64,000 bases of DNA from Arion vulgaris (GCA_020796225.1 CM036756.1:46665363-46729362), one strand, 5' to 3'; shown: positions 45,180-54,949, numbered from the stretch's first letter. Notes: generated from the sequence alone by a model not told the origin. A program made the numbers and translations.

Positions 45180-45665
45180 ATTTTCTCTTGACCCTCAAGC
45201 ACATACCTATTTTTCTTGACTCTCAAGCACCTTTTCTATTTCTCTTGACCCTCAAGCACATCTCTATTTCTCTCAAGCTCATCCCTATTTCTCTCAAGCA
45301 CATCCCTATTTCTCTTGACTCTCAAGCACATCCCTATTTCTCTCAAGCACATCCCTATTTCTCTTGACCCTCAACATCCTATCTCTATTTTCTCTTGACC
45401 CTCAAGCACATCCCTATTTCTTTCTCATGCATCCTATTCTCTGAGCTCACATCCCTATTTCTCTCAAGCACATCCCTATTTCTCTTGACTCTCAAGCACA
45501 TCCCTATTTCTCTCAAGCACATCCCTATTTCTCTTGACTCTCAAGCACATCCCTATTTCTCTCAAGCACATCCCTATTTCTCTTGACTCTCAAGCACATC
45601 CCTATTTCTCTCAAGCACATCCCTATTTCTCTCAAGCACATCCCTATTTCTCTCAAGCCATCCTA
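45180..45665. repeat. CTCAAGCACATCCCTATTT array
   Basis: Mixed 22-bp and 28-bp units: CTCAAGCACATCCCTATTT plus CT, with or without CTTGACT. Indels are frequent in 45190-45450 and rare after 45470. The preceding 275 bp (44906-45179) is AT-rich and featureless. Confidence 0.92.
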
Positions 45666-45679
45666 TTTCTCGTAGAACG

Positions 45680-46005
45680 ATTCTGCAGTTGTTTTACATA
45701 CATCAGCTATTTTTGTCATCATTTGGTAGGACCGATATATATTTTCTTTACTGAGACACCACACAAATCCTTTTATCTCAGCAGTATTCTGAATTAAAGC
45801 CTCTTATCTTCGGAAAGTTTACAGAACATCATCTGTATGGATATGTGGCTATTCTCCATTCTTCTCACATGTCTCTGCCATCTGTCTTCTACTGTTGAAT
45901 ATTCTCATTATGGTTGGCAAGTTAACACATTGCAGTAATTCAGAGTTGGTTATTTGATCATATCTGTAGCACCATACTTACGTTGTAATCTATATGGCTG
46001 TTTCC
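45680..46005 (-). pseudogene. LINE-D C-terminal fragment, antisense
   Basis: The minus strand matches 50500-50680: ATAACCAACTCTGAATTAC, GCCAACCATAATGAGAAT, ACATGTGAGAAGAATGGA and ATGTTCTGTAAACTTTCC. Degenerate. It carries the W.GHV.RM region of the ORF2 C-terminus. Confidence 0.72.
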
Positions 46006-46620
46006 ACGCAACGTGTGCGGTTAATGATTAGGTTGAATCATTATTTCAGCACTCTAGACAGGTCTATGGGTGCTTCGGGCTACTCACCAATATTTTTACC
46101 ATCGTGTAACAACTAATCGCACCAGTTCTGTGTTGCTTGTGTGTATAACCACAACCAATTCTAAACTCGTGCGGCCAGCGGACTCGGGTAAAAATTATAG
46201 GAAATCAGACCACAATCACCGCGTGACCTCGCATTTCAGTATTGTTGTATATAGACGAATTCATGTTAAAATCAACCCAACATGTTAAATCAAAGTTATT
46301 CTATGCAAGAAGTAAAGTGTAACAATAAAGAATATCAGTATTATTAATAGTTTTCATCAATAAATAACCATAGACTCATAGCATGGAGTACAATTGCAAA
46401 AAAGCAACAATGTTTTATCAAACATTTTATTCATGCATATACAAAACTACTAATGACGTCCACTAAACAAGTTTAATTTGACTCAGATTAATTTAATAAG
46501 CTAAGTTATCAGGATACATTTTCAATCACATTTACTGCCTTCATGCTGCTTACGTTTCGGTAGTCATCAATTGTTCAATTGACTATTTTTCCAAACGGAC
46601 AAGCCATATGATGATTATTT
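46006..46620. other. unassigned spacer
   Basis: No gene or recognisable repeat. The 72-residue forward ORF (46070-46288) has no motif I can name. Confidence 0.45.
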
Positions 46621-47645
46621 GCAGACGTCAAATATCTCAATATTTAAACGTCATCGCGACCTCCTTCTGCAGACGTCAAGTATAGTGATATCTATTTGCA
46701 GACGTCAAGTATAGTGATATCTATTTGCAGACATCAAGTATAGTGTTATCTATTTGCAGACATCAAGTATAGTGTTATCTATTTGCAGACATCAAGTATA
46801 TTGATATCTATTTGCAGACATCAAGTATAGTGATATCTATTTACAGACGTCAAGTATAGTGATATATATTTGCAGACATCAAGTATAGTGTTATCTATTT
46901 GCAGACATCAAGTATAGTGTTATCTATTTGCAAACATCAAGTATAGTGTTATCTATTTGCAGACGTCAAGTATAGTGTTATCTATTTGCAGACATCAAGT
47001 ATAGTGATATCTATTTGCAGACATCAAGTATAGTGTTATCTATTTGCAGGCGTCAAGTATAGTGATATCTATTTGCAGACGTCAAGTATAGTGTTATCTA
47101 TTTGCAGACATCAAGTATAGTGTTATCTATTTGCAGACATCAAGTATAGTGTTATCTATTTGCAGACATCAAGTATAGTGTTATCTATTTGCAGACATCA
47201 AGTATAGTGTTATCTATTTGCAGACATCAAGTATAGTGTTATCTATTTGCAGACATCAAGTATAGTGTTATCTATTTGCAGACATAAAGTATAGTGTTAT
47301 CTATTTGCAGACATCAAGTATAGTGTTATCTATTTGCAGACATCAAGTATAGTGTTATCTATTTGCAGACATCAAGTATATTGATATCTATTTGCGGACG
47401 TCAAGTATAGTGCTATCTATTTGCAGACGTCAGGTATAGTGATATCTATTTGCAGGTGTCAAGTATAGTGATATCTATTTGCAGGTGTCAAGTATATTGA
47501 TATCTATTTGCGGACGTCAAGTATAGTGATATCTATTTGCGGACATCAAGTATAGTAATATATATTTGCAGACACCAAGTATAGTGATATCTATTTGCAG
47601 ACGTCAAGTATAGTGATATCTATTTGCAGGCGTCAAGTATACCGG
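46621..47645. repeat. 29-bp minisatellite
   Basis: About 33 units of a 29-bp repeat, GCAGACATCAAGTATAGTG plus TTATCTATTT, with GACGTC/GACATC and GTTATC/GATATC variants that cluster at the two ends of the array. Confidence 0.95.
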
Positions 47646-47965
47646 TACTTGTTTTCAGATATTACGTTTCAAACTGATTAATTTTAAAATTCAAGTGTAA
47701 CGCGGATTTGCTCCACAACATCAGGTCACATATTGTATATCTGCAGACCCAAAAACCGCGAAAATTATTTTCAGACATCAAACATCTTGATGATTTATTG
47801 CATAAGTCAAATGTGACGTGGATTTATTACCAAGCCCCAAGTTGTTTACTTGCAGACATCAAATAAAACAACAATTATTTGCAGACATCAAGTATCCAAA
47901 TAATTGTGTTGTAGATGTCAAGTGTCAAATTTATTAGTTCCAAAAGTCAAGTTTTAAGCTGATTA
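47646..47965. repeat. diverged shoulder of the 29-bp array
   Basis: TTGCAGACATCAAAT, TTTCAGACATCAAACATC, GTAGATGTCAAGTGTC and AAAAGTCAAGTTTTAAGC recur at irregular 25-45 bp spacing. These look like old units that escaped homogenisation. A similar, shorter zone lies at 46621-46670. Confidence 0.6.
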
Positions 47966-48469
47966 GTTTCTGAAAACAAGCGTCACACGTGACCAACTCT
48001 AGTATTGTAACAACAATTTTGACTTATTCTGTGAAGCCAACCCATTTCAAACATCCCATGTCAGTTCCCAGAAGCTTGTCCTCACGTATACAGCAAAGTA
48101 ATGCGTGCCCGGGATGACAACATACTGAGACATCATTATAACTATCACTACCAGATAGCTCAACAACAAAAACGTTCAAACTATTATAATTTCAGCTGGC
48201 AGTTACAACATGTTGTGAGGTACATACTTCTTCTTCAGTTTCAAATAGTGGGTAAGTATACTGTCTCATCTATCATTGTACTTGATTTTATTTGTTTGCA
48301 TAATTTGTTGGTATAATGTATTTATAATTTACTTGTCATCTACTTGTCTGGGAACGATTTTGGACAAATACAATCTCTAACCAAGAACTGTTTGCACACT
48401 TTCAAAAATAGAATATCAGCCCCATCATCCACAAGAGATGTTGGAGATGAATCAAACATGTGATACTCA
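47966..48469. other. unassigned spacer
   Basis: No recognisable feature. The 71-residue forward ORF at 48101-48316 lacks any motif. Confidence 0.45.
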
Positions 48470-48645
48470 TGAAGACTAACTCCTGTCATGAAAAATGCAC
48501 TGAGATGGACACCAGAGGGTACACGGAAACGTGGAAGACCATAAATTACCTGGAGAAGAAAAGTAGAACAAGAACTGAGAGAAATGAATTATAGCTGCAC
48601 ACAATACATTGGACAGCCAAAAATATAGAAGAACTAGCTAATTAA
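48470..48645 (+). pseudogene. LINE-H (RTE-like) C-terminal fragment
   Basis: A frame reads MKNALRWTPEGTRKRGRP, then ITWRRKVEQELREMNYS and a short damaged tail. ALRWTPEGKRKRGRPKTTWRR is a widespread ending of RTE-type ORFs. It lies directly upstream of the larger RTE copy but in a different subfamily. Confidence 0.75.
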
Positions 48646-48649
48646 CTAG

Positions 48650-48796
48650 CCCGTGTGTTGCCAGGGCTCGCAAGGGAGCAAAGAGTAGCGGCACTGCGAC
48701 CTACAAGGCATGTCGTAAGAGGCGACTAAGGTGGGGTTTGGCGTAGGGCTGGCTACCCTATCCAGTAGAAAATTTTAGCCACAAATCCAACCAACC
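48650..48796 (+). promoter_or_regulatory. RTE LINE 5' UTR with conserved block
   Basis: Holds GTGTTGCCAGGGCTCGC and, at 48692-48731, GCGACCTACAAGGCATGTCG and AAGAGGCGACTAAGG. It precedes the ATG at 48797. The block recurs in three GAA-tailed short elements. It can form small hairpins (GCTC with GAGC, CGAC with GTCG). The conservation suggests an RNA-level or promoter role, possibly a self-cleaving 5' end as known in some RTE and R2 elements, but this is not shown. Confidence 0.6.
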
Positions 48797-49966
48797 ATGA
48801 ACAAGTCACATAAAAATAAAATAAAATATGTGCCAACCAAGAGGAAAGGAAGCTCTTCTAGAAGAGGTATGAAGCGATGCAGAGAAAGCCGCAAGGAGCC
48901 TGAATCGCAGATTATCTTCCTTTCACCTAGGAAAAGCTCCAGAATTGGCACCTGGAATGTTAGAAGTATGTATGAAATGGGAAAGACAGCACAGGTTGTA
49001 AATGAGATGAAATTTCACGGGATTGGCATCTTGGGATTATGTGAAACTAGGTGGAATGGTGCAGACAAACAACGTCTAAACACAGGAGAAACAATGCTGT
49101 TCTCAGGCCATATGGAAGAAAATGCCCCCATAGTGAAGGAGTGGCTTTAATGCTATCTAAAGAAGCGGAGAATGCACAAATAAAATGGGAAGCAGTGAGT
49201 CCTAGGATAATCACAGCAACATTCAGAACCACCAAAAAGAAAGTATTCTTGAATGTGACCCAGTGTTATGCACCTACCAATGATAAAGAGGAAAAATAAA
49301 AAGGAATTTTACATAAAACTTCAAAATACTATAGGTAATCAGAGAAATGGGAACATCAAAATTCTGATGGGTGACCTCAATGTCAAAATAGGTTCAGACA
49401 ACATAGGCTACGAGGAGATCATGGGGAAACATGGACTAGAGATAATGAACGAAAATGGAGAACTATTCACTAATTTCTGTGCAGCGAATCAATACGTCAT
49501 AGGTGGAAGTGTCTTTCCACATAAAAGAATACATAAAGCAGCCTGGGTATCACCAGATCACAGAACAGAAAATAAAATTGACCACATATGCATAAACAAG
49601 AAATTCAGGTCATCTCTACAAGATGTAAGGGTTCTAAGAGGGCAGATGTAGATTCGGATCACCATTTGCTGATAAGTAAAATTAAACTGAAGCTTAAGCG
49701 ATACATAACATCCCATGAACATAGACACCAATATAATGTAGAATACCTCAGAAGTCAAGAAACAAAGGAACAGTTCACGGTCACAATTTCTAATAAGTAT
49801 GAGGTTTTGCGGCAATTAGAAGATGAGGTGAGTGCGGAAGAATGCTGGCAGCAAGCCAAAATATTTGGAATGAAACATGCACAGAGGTATTGGGAAAGAA
49901 AGAGCGGAATCATAAGGCATGGATAACTCCAGAAACTCTCAAGGAAATAGAAGAAAGGAAAAAGAG
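48797..49966 (+). pseudogene. RTE-type LINE ORF, endonuclease part
   Basis: Apurinic/apyrimidinic-like endonuclease that would nick target DNA for target-primed reverse transcription. A basic N-terminus (KRKGSSSRRGMKRCRESRKE) leads into RIGTWNVRSMYEMGKTAQV (catalytic Asn), ILGLCETRW (Glu), LNVTQCYAPTND, ILMGDLNVKIG (GDxN), TENKIDHICIN and SDHHLLISK (final SDH). At least four frame shifts are needed (near 49100, 49290, 49640 and 49900). The start at 48797 is the first ATG after the conserved 5' UTR. The ORF is cut at 49966 by a roughly 2-kb insertion and resumes at 52032. Confidence 0.9.
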
Positions 49967-50059
49967 GTGTTGTAGTTTGTTCATTAGTGTCTGGTTTTAT
50001 TATGATGTCCCCTATTTCCTTGGTTTATCTTCATTCGTTGGATGTCTCTTTGATTACTC

Positions 50060-50175
50060 GGTTATGGCTTTCCATCTTGATTATTTGGTCATGGGTTTCC
50101 ACCTCGATTATTTGGTGATGGGTTTCCATCTTGATTATTTGGTCATGGGTTTCCACCTTGATTATTTGGTAAGAC
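50060..50175. repeat. 27-bp minisatellite, left part
   Basis: Four units of TTGATTATTTGGTCATGGG plus TTTCCACC. The same array continues at 50913-51610 beyond the LINE-D piece. Confidence 0.92.
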
Positions 50176-50189
50176 ATCACATATCACTT

Positions 50190-50890
50190 TAAATGGTAAC
50201 CATCTAACACCAGTGCAAAAATTCTGCTATCTTGGGTCCACGGTCACTGCCAGCCTTTCTCTTGATGAAGAAATCAACGCTCGTATAGGAGTGCGGCTAC
50301 TACATTCGGCATACTATCAAAGCGAGCGTGGGACAACAAAAATTGACATTGCAGACGAAACTCAAATATATCGAGCCTGTGTAATTAGTTCTTTACTATA
50401 TGGCTCAGAAACATGGACAGCCTACTCAAGACACGAGAGGAGACTTAACATCTTTCACCTTCGATGTCTCCGCAAGATTATGAACATCAGGTGGTACGAC
50501 AAGATAACCAACTCTGAAGTACTACAACGTGCAAATCTGCCTTCCATCATGGGCATGCTCAGCAGTAGACGACTAAGATGGTTGGGACATGTGAGAAGAA
50601 TGGAAACTTATCGCATACCAAAACAAATGTTGTTCTGTGAACTTTCGGGGGAAGAGGCACCAGGTCAGACCACTGCTCAGATATAAAGATGTCTGCAAAA
50701 CCTCAATGAAAAACTTTTCTATAGATCCCAGCACATGGGAGGGACTAGCTGATGACAGAGTTGTGTGGAAAGCCAAATTACGGAAGGGCGCAGAGTCTTT
50801 GAGAAGAGACTTATGTACGAGCTGAACGACAAGAGAGAAAAGCGAAAACTCAGAAGTTGTCACAATAAAACACTTGCCTATTGACCGTCT
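50190..50890 (+). pseudogene. LINE-D C-terminal region
   Basis: Frames give VQKFCYLGSTVTASLSLDEE, INARIGVRLL, RACVISSLLYGSETWT, HLRCLRKIMNIRWYDKITN, SSRRLRWLGHVRRME and, after one shift near 50640, HQVRPLLRYKDVCKTSMKNF, WEGLADDRVVWKAKL. This is the post-palm end of a non-LTR retrotransposon ORF2, 5'-truncated just after the palm and with an otherwise long open frame. It is flanked on both sides by the 27-bp array. Confidence 0.88.
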
Positions 50891-50912
50891 GTAAAGATGA
50901 AAAGGGCCATAT

Positions 50913-51610
50913 ATATGGTCATGGGTTTCCACCTTGATTATTTGGTCATGGGTTTCCACCTTGATTATTTGGTTATGGGTTTCCACCTTGATTATTTGGT
51001 TATGTGTTTCCACCTTGATTATTTGGTCATGTGTTTCCACCTTGATTATTTGGTCATGTGTTTCCACCTTGATTATTTGGTCATGTGTTTCCACCTCGAT
51101 TATTTGGTCATGGGTTTCCCCCTGATTATTTGGTCATGGGTTTCCACCTTGATTATTTGGTCATGGGTTTCCACCTCGATTATTTGGTCATGGGTTTCCA
51201 CCTGATTATTTGGTCATGGGTTTCACCTTGATTATTTGGTTATGGGTTTCCACCTGATTATTTGGTTATGGGTTTCACCTTGATTATTTGGTCATGTGTT
51301 TCCACCTGATTATTTGGTCATGTGTTTCTCCTGATTATTTGGTCATGTGTTTCCACCTTGATTATTTGGTCATGGGTTTCCACCTTGATTATTTGGTCAT
51401 GTGTTTCCACCTTGATTATTTGGTCATGGGTTTCCACCTTGATTATTTGGTCATGGGTTTCCCCCTTGATTATTTGGTCATGTGTTTCACCTTGATTATT
51501 TGGTCATGGGTTTCCACCTTGATTATTTGGTCATGGGTTTTCACCTTGATTATTTGGTCATGGGTTTCCACCTTGATTATTTGGTCATAGGTTTCCACCT
51601 TGATTATTTA
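50913..51610. repeat. 27-bp minisatellite, right part
   Basis: About 26 units with GGG/GTG and CTTGAT/CTCGAT variants and several units lacking one or two bases (51115-51340). The ORFs on both strands (FHLDYLVMG; VETHDQIIK) are repeat translations. Confidence 0.95.
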
Positions 51611-52031
51611 TGACATTCCTTGACATCTTTCCTTACATTGATGTTGGTACAGTAATGGTAATAAACTAGAATTTAGTAGGTCGACATAGGACGTCAAGTA
51701 GACACAACTTCATCTTGATCGTTACATAATGTATTTATTGACTATTTTACATGATGGTAAACAAACACGTCCGTTCTGCCGTCACTGTTTATGTTCGTCT
51801 CCATGTTGTCACTACGTTGCTAAGCAGTACTAACAAATCTACGTCAACTAGTTTCACTACGTCAATGTCTCGTTCTAGTGTTGCTACTGCTCATAGTGAG
51901 CAGATTTGGTGTGCAAACACTACAGTCTCTACTTATGCATTTCTACAAACTTATCTATCTAAACTACCTAAACTACCTGTCTAGTCTGTTGGCTACTACC
52001 GGGGTTGGGGGACGGTTGTGCCCGTTCCTGG

Positions 52032-52891
52032 CACACTACTACAAAGGAAAGCAGATTTAAATAATAGCAAAACTAGAACTGGCAAAGTCATAGCCCAGGA
52101 AAAGTACACAGAAGCTAGCAAGAAAATGAAGAAACAAATAAAGTTAAAAGACAATACGTAGAAGATCTAGCACGAGAAGCAGAGGTAGCTGCAGGAAAAG
52201 GAAACCTTAGGGATCTTTACAACATCACTAGAAAGCTAGCAGGAAAATACAGTCCATCAAATGGGTTGATCAAAAATAGTAGTGGAGAAACTATCACTAA
52301 TGTTAGAGACCAAATGGAAAGATGGATGTAATACTTCAAGGAACTCCTAAACAGACCAGCACCTACAAACCCCACAGATATCGAATCAGCAGAAATTGAC
52401 TTGGACATCAACTGTGAGAAACCATCCAAGGAGGAGATTAGTAAAGCCATTAAACTTTTAAAAGATGAGAAAGCGGCCGGTCCAGATGGTATTCCAGCGG
52501 AGGCGGTTAAAGCCAACATAAACACATCCACAGAAATACTGTATAAATTATTTAGCAGAATCTGGGAGACCGAAGAAATACCAGCAAACTGGAGAGAAGG
52601 ATACCTGGTGAAGCTACCAAAGAAAGGGACCTTCAGAAGTGTGAAAACTATAGGGGAATAATGTTGTTGTCAGTACCTGGGAAAATACTAAGCAGAATCA
52701 TCCTGGAGAGACTGAGAGATGCCATCGATACAAAGCTAATAGATGAACAGGCAGTCTTCCGACCAAATAGATCATGTGCTGACCAGATAACCACATTACG
52801 CATAATAATAGAGCAAAGTATTGAATGGAAATCCCCACTTTATATCGGATTTGTGGATTATGAGAAGGCTTTTGACAGTATTGATAGGGAA
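52032..52891 (+). pseudogene. RTE-type LINE ORF, first reverse transcriptase part
   Basis: Frames give VIAQEKYTEASKKMKKQ, QYVEDLAREAEVAAGKGNL, FKELLNRPAPTNPTDIES, KEEISKAIKLLKDEKAAGPD, GIPAEAVKANINTST, NWREGYLVKLPKKGT, NYRGIMLLSVPGKILSRI, FRPNRSCADQITTLRIIIEQ and FVDYEKAFDSIDRETL (palm motif A with catalytic Asp). Shifts occur near 52160 and 52640, and one Trp-to-stop type change lies near 52331. The copy is interrupted after DRETL by a Penelope-like insertion. Confidence 0.9.
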
Positions 52892-52911
52892 ACCCTTTGA
52901 AATTAATGAAT

Positions 52912-53158
52912 TCGAGGAACACTACAAATGGACGATTACATGTGGAAACATAACTTCTGATGAAACTGAAAAAGAACAACGAAATGAGTGCACACAAAAT
53001 GAAGTGAAAGGAGAGGAACAATAAACAAATTGTTATTGTCTTCCTTTCCACTTTCGGTTTTTTGTGTTTCACTCATTTCGTTGTTCGTTTTTATTCCCAG
53101 ATTTTCATCAGATAGGTTATGTTTCCACATGTAATCGTCCATTTGTAGTGTTCCTCGA
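52912..53158. repeat. 247-bp imperfect palindrome
   Basis: CGAGGAACACTACAAATGG at 52913 faces its reverse complement CCATTTGTAGTGTTCCTCG ending at 53157. Further pairing includes ACATGTGGAAACATAAC with GTTATGTTTCCACATGT and AACAACGAAATGAG with CTCATTTCGTTGTT. The centre is near 53030 (ACAATAAACAAATTGTTATT). A transcript would fold into a long hairpin. Confidence 0.85.
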
Positions 53159-53185
53159 AATTCGTCATTCTTGTTGTATTGTTTG

Positions 53186-53216
53186 CTTGATAAAGGCCTT
53201 TTGGTCGAAACGTTGC
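53186..53216 (+). ncRNA. hammerhead ribozyme-like core
   Basis: CTTGATAAAGGCC, loop TTTT, GGTCGAAACGTTGC. Compared with the hammerhead core CUGAUGA...GAAAC, stem II (GGCC with GGTC) and GAAAC are intact, but the box reads UUGAUAA. Positions 3 and 8, which normally pair as C-G, are U and A, a change that keeps a pair but removes the catalytic G8. Likely a decayed or divergent Penelope-associated ribozyme. Confidence 0.5.
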
Positions 53217-53306
53217 TGTTTATCGTCACTGTTTATGTATTTTGTAAAACTGTAGTACTTTGTTTTTACGTGTTTACCTATTTTTCCAAGTTTTACTGCA
53301 GTCTCC

Positions 53307-53507
53307 ACCCTTTTGGAAATTAATGAGGCATTATGGAATCCCACAGAAAATTATTAACCTAATAAAAGCAACATATACAGATATGAAATGTAGAGTTCTT
53401 CATGAAGGTAAACTAACAGATACTTTTGGAATAGAAACAGGAGTGCGTCAAGGATGTCTTCTATCAACTTTGTTGTTCTTACTGACAATAGACTGGATTA
53501 TGAAGTT

Positions 53508-53508
<1 letters not shown>
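53307..53508 (+). pseudogene. RTE-type LINE ORF, second reverse transcriptase part
   Basis: WKLMRHYGIPQKIINLIKAT, YTDMKCRVLHEGKLTDTFG, IETGVRQGCLLSTLLFLLTI and DWIMK (motif B RQGC). It continues the frame of 52032-52891 after the insertion. It stops at DWIMKF, where a (TC)n tract at 53513-53537 and unrelated sequence begin. The catalytic FADD motif is therefore missing. Confidence 0.9.
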
Positions 53509-53538
<30 letters not shown>

Positions 53539-54480
53539 ATATTCCTGGGATTTATTATCTCGACCTTACTTTCTAATCTGGAAGCTTCCAATTCTTGGCA
53601 GAATGAGCAAAATAACTCTGACTAAACCAACAACACAAATATATATCTCTGTACATTTATGTTGCTTTATGAATCTAGAACAGAGACAATCAGGCAAGCG
53701 AATAAAAGTTCTAGAACACATTCTGACAACAAGAATAATCAAAGAATTGCGTGAAAAAGAGCGATGGAATGAGAAAATTATGGAATCTCTACTTCATGGC
53801 GCTGAAAAAAATGTCAACATCGTAATAGGTAGTCAGTACTCAGAACGTAAATTTGTGGATAAACATGTTCCCTTTCTTCTGTCACCATGGAACATGATAA
53901 TGATAATAATAATAATATTTATGTTGTCCCTTCGAAAATAACTCAACAATAGCGTTTACTACAACTAAATAAAAATGGCAACTAAGAAAGAAACGACAAG
54001 AATTCCATATTTTCTATAATGTATCTGTTATTAATTTATTGCTCAAATTCTGCAACAATATTTCTATTAATTGTGTTTGATTCATCTGATTTAATGATTG
54101 GAACTGTCAAGGAGACGAGATTTTAACGAAAGTTTGATCAATTGTCGCTTGTCAAATGACAAATCTGACAGATAATTTGTTTGGACTGTCAAAACGTAAT
54201 GACAACATTGTATCTCTGGCAAACCAGACGACATCATCAATGCAAGAACAGATGTTGTTAAAGAAAAATATAGAAGATAAAATTGAAAGAAACAGAAGGG
54301 AAAGAAACAAAGAAAAATCATAGAAATAAAAATTTTAAAATAGCTAACAGAAGTATTATACCCCATTGTTACTAGTTATTGTATTTCTAACATATCTCAT
54401 TATATTCCGGACAGACCTATAAGTGCACAATATCTCAAAAATATGTCGAAGGGTTTCTTGTTCGTTCTTACTTATTTCAA
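53509..54480. other. (TC)n and unassigned spacer
   Basis: After a short CTCTCTCT tract the sequence is unique-looking. A 112-residue forward ORF (53603-53941; KVLEHILTTRIIKELREKER) has no family I recognise and no supporting signals. A 91-residue reverse ORF at 54091-54366 is also unassigned. Confidence 0.4.
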
Positions 54481-54481
54481 T

Positions 54482-54745
54482 TGAGATATCTATGGCTAAG
54501 GGGTTAAGACGTTTGCCTGTCACTCTGAAGGTTGTGAGTTCGAATCCGGACCGAGTCGTATGTGTAATTTGTTCATGAAATCCTTAGAATTGTTCCTGGA
54601 GCTACAGAGTTAGTACTTTGTGCAGCACTCGACATTTCTGCCGACAGCGACGGAGCAATATTGGGAAATCGATGCATTGAAGAAAATCATTCACTTTAGA
54701 CTTGTTCCCGTATCAAAGAGCGCGCGACTGTGCATCCTTGCTCCC
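54482..54745 (+). repeat. SINE-C copy, best preserved
   Basis: A-box ATGGCTAAGGGGTTAAGACG, B-box AGGTTGTGAGTTCGAATCC, then ACCGAGTCGTATGTG, TTCATGAAATCCTTAGAATTG, CTGGAGCTACAGAGTTAGTA, CTTTGTGCAGCACTCG and TTTCTGCCGACAGCGACGG. The tRNA-like head has the internal pol III promoter spacing. Confidence 0.8.
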
Positions 54746-54949
54746 AAGTACAGTCGTTGAGTATTGTACTTTCAAATCAGATTGATGGATTTTCTAATGA
54801 CTGTTTCTGATTCTGTAAGTGTCTGGAGATTAATTTTATATGCCAAGAGATCGTTGACTCAATTGTACCCCACAATGTCACAAACACGACGGTATCCAAC
54901 TCGAGAGAAGACGTTGATATCATGATATGAATTGTAAAATCATAAAGAA

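Larger units (their letters stand above)
49964..52031. mobile_element. insertion into the RTE LINE, candidate solo LTR or composite
   Basis: RTE coding stops at 49963 (EERKKR) and resumes at 52032 (ADLNNSKTRTGK). The inserted block starts TGTTGTAGTTTG and ends CACACTACTACA, so the ends are TG...CA with short inverted similarity (TGTTGTAG facing CTACTACA), as in an LTR. AAAGGAAA occurs beside both junctions, but an exact 4-6 bp duplication is not clear. Inside are a 27-bp array and a LINE-D 3' end. The section 51615-52030 is unique and may be the rest of the LTR. No LTR-retrotransposon proteins are present. Confidence 0.45.
52892..53326 (+). mobile_element. Penelope-like insertion with palindrome and target duplication
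   Basis: The insert 52910-53306 is flanked by ACCCTTTGAAATTAATGA (52892-52909) and ACCCTTTTGGAAATTAATGA (53307-53326), a target duplication of about 18-20 bp with small indels. The first 247 bp (52912-53158) form one long imperfect palindrome. The rest has a hammerhead-like core at 53186-53211 and the family end GTTTTACTGCAGTCTCC. No reverse transcriptase is encoded, so it is non-autonomous or heavily truncated. Confidence 0.8.

Noticed and set aside
11698..53508. One RTE element split into two distant halves (48.8-53.5 kb 5' part and 11.7-12.6 kb 3' part)
   Set aside because: The two pieces meet at the same motif (IDWxM), but they are 36 kb apart in the wrong order and differ in sequence where they overlap. 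Independent truncation is simpler.
53603..53941. 112-residue forward ORF as a host gene
   Set aside because: Lysine/glutamate-rich with a low-complexity end, no recognisable family, no splice or promoter evidence. Left as unassigned.
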